Assembly (NCBI RefSeq): GCF_021917145.1
Contig: NC_061073.1
Location: 12,048,017 to 12,112,016, forward strand
Direction of reading: 5' to 3'
Source of the DNA: Hypomesus transpacificus
Taxonomy: Eukaryota > Chordata > Actinopteri > Osmeriformes > Osmeridae
DNA length: 64,000 nucleotides
Below the pieces are notes generated by a model. That model worked only from the letters and a program-made list of their open reading frames with translations, made no database searches and was not told the DNA's origin. Positions 37,503 to 47,251 of the stretch are shown here, piece after piece. The translations under genes were made by a program, and so were the position numbers. Numbering within the stretch: position 1 is the first letter of the stretch; every line of letters begins with the position of its first letter.

Positions 37503-40500
37503 TTACATCATAAATTCAGCTGTTTGGTCATACAAATCTAGCTCTTTGTACAAAAGAACGTTTCTGAGGCCGGGAGGAAAAAGGTCAGAGTTCATGATTC
37601 TTGGGTCATTAAGTCTTTTGAGGGTCATCAGCCTCCTGATCTGCAGTCGGCACAGGTGCTTGAGTGGTCGAGGGTTCCCTGGGTGAAAGGTCAAAAAACA
37701 TTTTACCTCAGCCAAGCACAGAGAGATTGTATGCAAGTTCTCACATAATTGCACAACTCACCATGAATGTCACATATTTCCGGCCACTCCTGCTGCTTCT
37801 CCAGAATAAGTCTGAGCTTTAAACAGATGGGTACGTGACTGACATAATCCAATAGAATCCTCACCACACGTCCAGCCAGGTGCATCAGGCAACAAAGGCT
37901 CATAAATTCACAAAACTGTAGAAAGGAAAAGTAACATTCAAAGCATGTTCTATTTTCGCTGGCAGCAACATGGTTTAGCAATATTGTTTCTTTTCTTTCA
38001 AGTTTCATTCCCTTAAATCCGTTTATTGATCTCAAAGGAAATTCCATCTACAGTAACTAAGGAATAGCTAGTCTCCTGTCTGCTAAGAAAACTGACAGTA
38101 GTTACTTATCTTTTCATCACAAAGTGTCAGAACAACTCACAGGAATTCTTTCCATGTCAGGCCCAACAGTACCAGAGAGGTTGTCATGGTTACACCTGAA
38201 ACATGTCTCTGCGTCGTAGCCTTTGTTGAGCAGGAGACGCATCATCATCTCGTCTCTCAGGCAGTACTGCAGGGCAGTGGGAAACACGGTGTCACTGACC
38301 ACTGTGAAGTAGCAGTTGACGTCTGCCCGTTTGTCAAGCAGCATTTGGACAATCTGGTAAAACCCTGCTCTCACTGCCACCAGAAGGCAGTTCAGAGGGT
38401 CCAGGTTAGGCTTGGCACCGGCGTTCAGCAGCACCTCAGTGCTAGTCACGTCCCCATTGGAGACAGCAAAATACAGCGCGCTTTTTCTCAGATCTGTGTA
38501 GTTCTCAGAGTTGCGCGTGTTCATGCTGGCATTGATGTCGAAGTCGTGGGCGATGAGGAGCTCCAGACATTTGCTGTGACCTCCATCGGCCGCAGAGTGA
38601 ACAGGACTCTGGCCGGACTGTTTCAACGCCTTTTTGGTGGTGAGTGGTATCAATATGTTCAAGACACTGTGGACGAGAGAATCAGGAGACTCGTTGAACA
38701 GTTTTACAGATGATGTAATGATGTGTCAGTTATGTCGGATGTAATGAAGCAGCATTGTGAGGGACTAAGGTCTGGGTTAAAGTTTCTTGGATTGCAGTTG
38801 TCGACATACAACACTCACTCATAGTGGCCCTGAAAGGCTGCCTTGTGAATAGGCAGATGTCCGGATCCACTGGCGAGATTCGGGTCGGCACCGTTTTGTA
38901 AGAGAAGTTGAACACAGTCTGGGTTTCCTGATCCAGCTGCATCTGTCAGAATACTTTCCCCGTTCAAGGCCTGAGAGTTGACTTTACTCCCTGTTGGTCG
39001 ACAAATTCAAACACGTTCCTGTTCAGTTTATTTTCAGTTCAGACCCGTTTTATTTTACCAGAATAACAACAGTTGGATGAGCTGTCAAGGGAATATCCCT
39101 ACTGTTAAACATCGCATTAATCTCTCGTTAGAAATAACAGTCTTGGTCATAGGTAATTTAATCTGAAAGGTTATTCGAAAAAGGGTCCCTGCACTTCAAC
39201 CTCTCTTCAAAACTGATCCCATTAAAATGTATTTAGCCGGGTGGTGCTATATGTCAGGGAGGGATGTGATTCAGTGAACACGTTCATTCAGCCAAAGTAT
39301 CTCGCCCAAGACCTTAGGACTTGCACCTGCATTCCTAAAGTGATTCCCCCGCTGCAGAAGCTTAAGTTCAGTAAACTAAACCCATTTGGTATGATACTGA
39401 ATTCGTGACACCAACTTAAGCACTTATATTTGACCGTGAAGCTGTTGTCACATACCATGGTGCAGCAGGATCTCTATAATGTGAAGGTGGCAGCAATCGG
39501 CCGCCACAGATAACGGCGTGACTCCGTGGAAGTCCTTCTGGTTGGCGCGGCCTCCATGTCGAATGAGCAGCATGATCATCTCGGAGCTGCCCAACTTCGC
39601 TGCCTCGTGCATGGCCGTCCACTCCTTCCGACACAGCTCCTCTACCCATGCTCCCCGGGCAATCATCGTGTACGCCATTTCGTAGGACCCGGCACGAACA
39701 GCTTAATCAGACGAAAAAAGAAGTCTTTCATTAATGTACATTTGATTTGTCATCATTAGTCATCATCATTAGTAGTGCTCTCCTTTATGTCATTCATTGA
39801 TGGTGGATTTTGTTTGAGATTCTCAGTGGTGTCAAATTAGCATAGAATTCACTGAGGCTGCGACTTCTTGAAGCTCACACAGTGTGGGGAGTCAAACTTC
39901 ATAAAGTGAAAGAAAGATTTTAAAGTTAAAGTTGTTATTCAAACATTGTGGTTTTGGTTCTGTAGAGACATATAACATGTTTTTCTTAACTTAAATTTAG
40001 GAAACTAATTTCACCTGTCTTTATTTGTTGTTTTGTGTGACTTAGTACCTGTGCTACTGGAATACAACCATGGTTTATAGAGTTCAGAATTTGACTGTTA
40101 GCTCTCGTTAAACGGCATTACCTAACAATAGAGGTGACTCATTGTTGCTGTTGGTGTTGTGTGGAGAAGCACCATGCTCCAACAGAGTCTTAACATTCTC
40201 CACCAGGCCGGCTTTGGCTGCCAGAGTCAGGGCTGTCTCCCCCCCTAATGTTGTCCTCTCTTCCAGCGTCAGCCCATGTGAAGCCACTGAAAAACATCTG
40301 AAGGTCAGAGGGAGAATTCTGGAAGTTCATTTATGATCTACCGTCATGGGTGGCATTTGTAGCACTGAGCTAAAAATCTGATAATAAAAGATTTGGGTGA
40401 ATTCCAGGTACTGTTGTTTAAATCCTTCCAAAAGTAGCATCAATTACCAATTGTCCCCAGAACAGTGTTGTGAACCATTAGCAACAACAAGAAAGTTCTA

Positions 40501-41393
40501 CCATGTAATATTACGTGAACAAAAAGCATACAGAGCATTTATGGAGTTGTGAAACTAAGCCACATATTTAAAACTTTGAAAGCATTTTTCCAACTTACCT
40601 CGCAGAACCGTCTCCAGAACAGCAAGTATAGGTTGCGATGCAGCCCTGTGGAGCGGCAGCCAACCCCTGCTGTCCAGCTCTCTGAAAGCAAAGGAGTGGC
40701 GCAGCATCTCCTTGAGTACACAAACGTCCCCTGCAGAGATGAGGAGGAAGGAGACAGAAATGGAAGTTTAGGTGCAGCTCTATTTTCCAGCTCTGTCAGT
40801 TAGGGTAACTTTGAAGTGTTCTACGGGCATCGAGCTTTGTGGATCATACTGCCTTGTTGACCATCTGTCATGATTCATAACTTTTTCCTCTCTCCTCAAC
40901 CTCTCGGCCTCACACACGAACACCCCCCCTCCCCCCCCCCACACACACACAGACATACGCTCCATTCCTCTCATCTCTCTGTGTCAATTTAGCTATCTGT
41001 TTGCCAATGTACTGATGCTTGGTAATCCCTTAGGTCAACTGTTTGCCTTGTGACTATTGGGGGAGCCCAGAGGTAGACAACCAAGGCCCTTTCTGCCCAA
41101 CTTACCTTTCTCTATTGCAGTGAGAACTCTCGCATTTTCATCACTTGCTTTCTTTAAGCTTGTAGGAGAAAATAGAGCCATCGTAACATGGTTAGTTATA
41201 TTCCTACTTATCTGGATTTTAGGCACACATCAAATACAGCGAGAACTATCATCTATCCATCATCTGTTGCATGCGAGTACTACTTTCCTTACCTGACATC
41301 AGATTTTAAGGCATCCTGACAAGATTCTTGTATACTCATTTGAATAATGTAGCTAGTCAGTTCATCTTCACTCATATCCTCATAGGACTCCAT
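37503..41393 (-). CDS. asb15: Ankyrin repeat and SOCS box protein 15, upstream tandem copy
   Basis: Adaptor of a Cul5 ubiquitin ligase, as for its neighbour. Nine coding exons keep frame: 41393-41293, 41158-41106, 40730-40599, 40286-40122, 39701-39456, 38990-38819, 38666-38141, 37915-37762 and 37678-37503; about 574 residues against 588 in human ASB15. The N-terminus [18 protein letters not shown] followed by [11 protein letters not shown] resembles the ubiquitin-interacting motif of ASB2/ASB15. Ankyrin repeats fill the middle (for example [18 protein letters not shown]). The SOCS box has [14 protein letters not shown] (BC box, about residues 520-533) and [19 protein letters not shown] non-coding first exon with TATA/MEF2-like promoter is proposed at 41530-41596. 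Head-to-head with iqub, 1.5 kb apart. Confidence 0.95.
38202..38333 (-). other. asb15: Near-identical tract shared with the downstream asb15 copy
   Basis: Partner of 33321-33452; 128 of 132 bases agree by eye, while the exon sequence on the 5' side of the gene is only about two thirds identical. Confidence 0.85.
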
Positions 41394-41529
41394 AGCTCCT
41401 AGAGTAAAATACATATACAAATCCCAGGGTTAACAAATGCCGTATTACTGAAGAAAAAAAAAACTCAACCAAGCGGTTGTTTCTCTCTCCAAAATCGAAA
41501 TCACACAGAAATTGCATCTGACTTCTCAC

Positions 41530-41562
41530 CTTAGAGGTATGTGGCTAGTCACACTAGTCACA
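41530..41562 (-). other. asb15: Proposed 5' non-coding exon of the upstream asb15 copy
   Basis: On the minus strand, sequence downstream of the TATA-like box ends in CTAAG|GTGAGAAGT, a strong donor at 41530/41529. The matching acceptor TTTACTCTAG lies five bases before the ATG (exon continues from 41398). This predicts a 131-base 5' UTR intron. The transcription start near 41562 is estimated from the TATA position only. Confidence 0.5.
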
Positions 41563-41583
41563 CACTGGCAGACAGGGCACAGC

Positions 41584-41596
41584 CTTTTATATTTAG
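41584..41596 (-). promoter_or_regulatory. asb15: TATA box overlapping a MEF2-like site, asb15 promoter
   Basis: The minus strand reads CTAAATATAAAAG. TATAAAAG is a TATA box, and CTAAATATAA fits the MEF2 consensus YTAWWWWTAR. A MEF2/TATA promoter would fit a muscle gene. Binding is inferred. Confidence 0.5.
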
Positions 41597-41599
41597 GCT

Positions 41600-42882
41600 C
41601 GACCTGCCTGGTTGACGGCCAAATTATAGGAATGTCAGCTGTGGCATAACCATGACATATAGCTGTCTATTGTGAATGTTGCTACTCCCCAAAAAGTTAG
41701 TTGAAATTGAGGACTTGAAACACCTGGTTGTTATTTTTTTTACAAAATTAGCAGAGATTCTTCTTTGCTATTGTGTGTTTGTAAGCCATCTCTTTGTTGG
41801 CTTAGTCCACCATGAGACCTTGAGCTTTTGTTTCAAGCAATGGATTAAGCCCCATTGTGACATGGATAGCTCACCGAAATCTATTTTTCTTATGAGAAAT
41901 ATGATAGTATGGATGTCAAATACAAACTTTGGCGTGTCCTCTTTTTTTACAAGCTGGTGCTATGCAAGGGTTGTTAGTGATCAGACCCCCTACCCCCAAC
42001 ACACATTGATCTGCTTTTTCTTTTCTGCTAGTGAAAGTGTATACAACAGTGTGTAGGCGTTATAATATATATTGCCATGTGCTTACTTTACTTCTTTGAA
42101 TCAGTGTAGTCAATAAAAGCTTAGAAGTTGCCAGTAGGTCTGCACTGTGGATTATGTCTGTAATGCTGTAAGGGGATGCATAACTATCAGCATTTTCATG
42201 GCTCCATGAGGGGCCTCTGTCTCCTACTCTTGACACTGATTATACAGCGTGACCCGTGTAAGCACACAGCTTTGCAATATTATTCCGTAGTAACAAATCC
42301 TACCTGATGTAGTCATGCACTTGTCATGAACTAGCCAGGAGGATTAGTTATTTTGTGATTTAAAAGTACCGTGTAATAAGGATACTTGTTTCACATCAGC
42401 CTACAGAGTTATGTCTTTGGAGTCTTAGCAGTTTGATTACAATTATGTATGAATCTTACAAACAGCAAAGGAAAATGTTTATTTTTTGCTGATTTTGTTC
42501 CGGTCAAACATCTAGCAACTTGTTATATTTACCACGCGATCCCTCCACCTGCATTATTGGCTTATATTCAGGTGGGAGGTTACATCAGTTACCATGGTAG
42601 CACCAAACACTTGCTTAGCTGCTGCTAAAAAGGTTAACAGCGGAAGTTTGCTAGCTAGATTGCTATGAACGAATACAAAACGATGCCAAACTGCTATCCA
42701 TGTTTGTTCAACGCATTTCAAAAGTCGATTTTCCGGATCTGTTTCTAGCTACATTTGCAGGAGCCAACTGCCACCTCTTTGCTCAAAATTTGCAGTAAGT
42801 AAGCAGTCGGGGAAGGCTAGTCAAGGTAACTACTGTAGAATTCTTAACTAGACTAACTAGCAAGCTAGACTGGCTGTTAATC
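41600..42882. other. Shared 5' region of asb15 and iqub
   Basis: A divergent gene pair. No exon was recognised, and ndufa5, expected here from mammalian synteny, was not found. The iqub-proximal part presumably holds its promoter and 5' UTR. Confidence 0.5.
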
Positions 42883-45800
42883 ATGTCTGAGCATGAGCAT
42901 GAAACGCCAGGACTTGCAATTGAAGAGCAACATGCTCAAGAAAATGAAAAAATAATTGATAAAGAAGGGGCATTAAATGAAACTTCCGGTCTCAAAACCG
43001 AAGAGGAAAACGCTCAAAAGGAAGAAAAAGTGAACAGTTCTGCAGACTCAGTGAATGAACCAAATACGAGTGCAGGGTCTCGAGAAATCAGCAATGCCAC
43101 AGAGAAAGAGCAGAGCCACCCTGTCGTAGAGGTGTGCACGTCCACTTTTTTAACCTCTGGTGAGAGCGCAGCCGAAGTAACTGGTCAAGAGGATTTTCCC
43201 GAGGAGAGTGGCGAAGATGAAGCCATTGACAAGAAAGCTAATGCCTCCACTGATGTTAGAAACTATACAGCTACGGGTAAGACTACAGTATTATTTCAAG
43301 TCAACAGCAACAATAGAACAAAAACGTATCTTGAATCACTTAGACTACTATTCTGAGATTCTCATTCAATGCAGTAAAGGTTATGCTGATGCCAGAAGGC
43401 AATATGATGACCATGGCCTTTGCCATTGGACTCAGCATCAAAGACCTGAAGCGTCACTTTGCAAACCAGTTGAAAGTCCCTTCAGAAGTCATTCAGATCT
43501 CACTGGAAGGTAAGTTGTCTGTTGTAGCCTACATTCAGCATTCAGCAGCTGCCCGCTTCTAGCATGCATTTTCAAGAATGGCACATAATTTACGACTAAT
43601 AGCTGAATGCCAACACATTTCAGTGTTGACCATCCAGATATCCTTTTGATGGTTGTGTGTTACAGCCAAGAATTTGCTCAACTGTGGCTAGGCATTTATC
43701 AACATGTCTCCCCCCCCCCCCCCCTTCTCTCTCTTTTAGGCAGAGTAGTAAAGGAGCACAGGAGCCTGATGGACCTGGGAGTCCAGCCTCATGGAACCAT
43801 CCAGCTGGAGATGTCCTCCACAGACCCAGAGTACCACCCTATCCGCCCAGTCAAGCCCCAGCAGGAGTACAACATGCCTGATGTCATCACTGTCAGAGTG
43901 CAGACAGGTGGGCCTATACAGTACAGTGTAGGGTGTGTGTATACCCTGATTTGGTTGAACAGGTCTGTCTTAAATGTTCTTATATTAAAAAAATATATAT
44001 CAGTTAGAATCACCAGTGTAAATACAGATTAGAAATACTGTAGCTACATGATGTACTGGGTATAGCACCAATAAATCTAACTTAAATAGAAACTAATAAT
44101 CATTAAGGACTTAAATGTGCTGTATGTGTTTATAATGAGCATGACATTACATTTCCTACAAAACCACAAATCTAAACGGTATATTATAAATCCATGTCCA
44201 GCTGAATTCTATGATCAGCTTCTCTCTGCCCTTCCCTCCTGGCCAAACAGCCTGTCTTCTTTTGATCTTTCATCTGCTCCCTCCCCTCCTCTTCCCCCTC
44301 CCAGACACAACGGAGTACCAGGATGTGGTGGTGGAGATTGAGAGAGCCACCCGTAGGACAGCCTTCCTGGGGGGCTACAGGCACAAGGCTGCAGGTACTG
44401 AGTACCACCATGCCGCCGTGCAGACCATGGCCAGGAGGAAACCTGACACAGGAGTGGAGACCTTCAGTCGGGACACACAGGTAGCCCCCACGCACCCACC
44501 TCAAAATGAACTCCAACACACGTATAACAAACACGCGCACAGCCGCACACACTTGCTCGCCTTGTCTGATGACTCGCACACACACCGCTGCCGAAACTCA
44601 AGAAGACTCGCACTCATAGGATGCTCATTATGGACACGCACACACACCAGTATTGGACTTACATACATTACAATTGACTATGCACACGGTGGAACAAACG
44701 TGGGTCCGCTTATGTACGCTCACACGCGCACACCATCACACTCAAACCCTCCGGGTTGGCAGCAGCGTAATGAGATCCCCTGTCTCTGTGGCTGTGCATT
44801 CATGTGATGAGATCGTTTCCCTGGAGTAATGAGTTGACCTCTCACTCATATGGATAAAAGCACCTTATTAAACCGTCAGCAGACGCTATCTTTCCAGATC
44901 AAGTCTGTATTTACGCCACAAAGCCAGTGACCTGTTGTTTGCCTTGCAATTACCGGTGTACACAATTTGCATTGTGTCTGTGTTGTGACGGTCTCTGATT
45001 GGACTATTGCGAGAATTGCCTAATTGGGTTTCTGTGCTCGCATTGAACTGGAAGATGGTTGCAACGTATGGTAATGACATGTTTGATCAATCCGGAAGTG
45101 TGGATTTTCCTGAGAGATGATTTGTTGAGCAGCGCCTATGAAGTCCTTGCAGTATATTGCATGTTTAAGAATGCTTTGGGGTGCCGACATCAGTTAGCGT
45201 TTGGGTGTGTGTGCGCGTGTGTTTTTGCATGTACGTGTGTGTGTTTGAGTGACTAATGACTTTTTTGTTGCTCGTACTGTACTGTATACACCAAGCTAGG
45301 GTTAGCTGTACCAGCATGTATACAGGTCTTTGGTGCGTTTTGGCTGCTGTCATACTGTGTGCCACCCCCCCCCCCCCCCCCCCCCGTCAGACCATGTCCA
45401 CGAGGAGCCAGGGACAGCAGTGCTCCAACAGCACCTCCACCCAGATGACGAAGATCGGCTGCTACATCTCCAACGCCGAGGACAAGCTCGTGGCCCCGGG
45501 CCCCTACGTCACAGCAGCCCAGTACCACGCCAGGAGGCTCCAAGCCGTGCGTTCATGTGCTCTTCTCAGTCCTGCATGAAATAGAGATGTTTACTATACA
45601 GGACCGGTCAAAAGTTTGGACACATTTTCCACTTCAAATTTTTCACCGGTACTGTATATCTTCATTCATCGGTTTTCGTTCATATTTGTATGAATTAATC
45701 TATGTTTTTGAATATGCCGTGCTATTTTGGGGTGGTTCTTTTTCGGAATGACTCAGTTTCAAATTTGGAGTGTGTGTGAGTGAGTTAGCATGTTATGAGT

Positions 45801-47214
45801 CTGTGCTGGTTGGTGTGAGGTTCTGTTCGTGTCTGAAGAGTGAGTGTTTTTGAAGTTTGATTTACTGCCTTTTTAGGGGGGAAACTACAAAGCTAACCTG
45901 TCTGTCTCCCACCTCTCTCTCTCTCCCTCCATCTCTCTCTCTGTCCCCCCCCCCCCCCCCCCCCCCCCCCCTCTCTCCCCGTCAGGTGATCACCCTGCAG
46001 ACGTACGCGCGGCGCTGGCAGGCCTGGCGTCTGACAGACATGCTGCGTCAGGACCGGGAGCTGCGGCTGGCCTGGGTGGAGCGCGAGGAGCGCAGGAAGG
46101 CGGAGGAGAAGGTGGAGCAGGTCCGGGGGGAGCACAGGCGCAGGATGAACCCCCAGAACAAGGCGGATTTCGCCCTGCTCTACAACGCGCTGGAAAGTGA
46201 GGAAACTGTGTGTGTCGGTGTGTGTGTGTGTGGAGGAAGGTGGGCGTGTGGATATGCAGGTTACCTTATCAGGTTAAGTTTCATCATCTTACTGAATGAA
46301 TGTTTGGGATGTTTATACAGTACTGTAGGTTTTCACATGACCTTTTACATTGCATTTTATTTATTTAGCAGACACTAAAATATCCAAAGCTACACATGTG
46401 GGACCAACAAAGAATCACATTTCCAAAGAGCACAGCTCAAACAGCATTTCAGTGGTTAGTGCCATCAGTCTGAAGGCTATTCCAACCAGACAACAATGAT
46501 ATCATCCAGAATGATGTTCTCCCCCAGAATGGCGTCGTGAGGAGGTGGAAGAAATCGATGCCACGCTGACGGGAGCAGAGCGGAAGGCCGCGCTGTGCGC
46601 CCTGCTGGACAAGGAGACCCAACTCATCGCATCCATCGGACGCCACCGCATCGCCGCCAGCGAGAAGAACCACGACAAGGCTGTTCAGGCCTTCCTGGAC
46701 AAGGTTAGAGGTCATCCCGCTAGGTAGTTCCGGGGGGTCAGGCGGTCGTTTGCTTATGTGTTTTTATCAAAGTCTGCTTTGAGATGAACAGTGGTTTTTC
46801 CAGTAAGATGGGTAATACCTACTTCAATGCCTGCAATAAATAAAATGTATAGTCTACCTTCTACAGTTGAGGTAGCAGGGACTACAGTAGTCATCGACGT
46901 GAGTCAGTGAGCCAGATTACCCAGAGATAACAAAATGTTCCGAAGAGACTCCTGAATAGTTCATATGTCCATATGTCACGGTGTTACGTCCATGTTAACT
47001 GACGTCGGTCAATTTTCTGTTGACTGTCCGGTCAGTGTGCTGCCCCTAAAAGATGGCGGGCGTTCGACGGGAGGATGACCCAGATGGACACCCAGTTTAC
47101 CGTCCGAGCCAAGGAGCTGAGGGACCTGTACACCAGCATCAACCTGACCTACCTGAACCAGGAAGAGAGACTGGACGCGCTGCTCACTCTCAAGCACACC
47201 GTCAAGGTGCTCCA

Positions 47215-47251
<37 letters not shown>

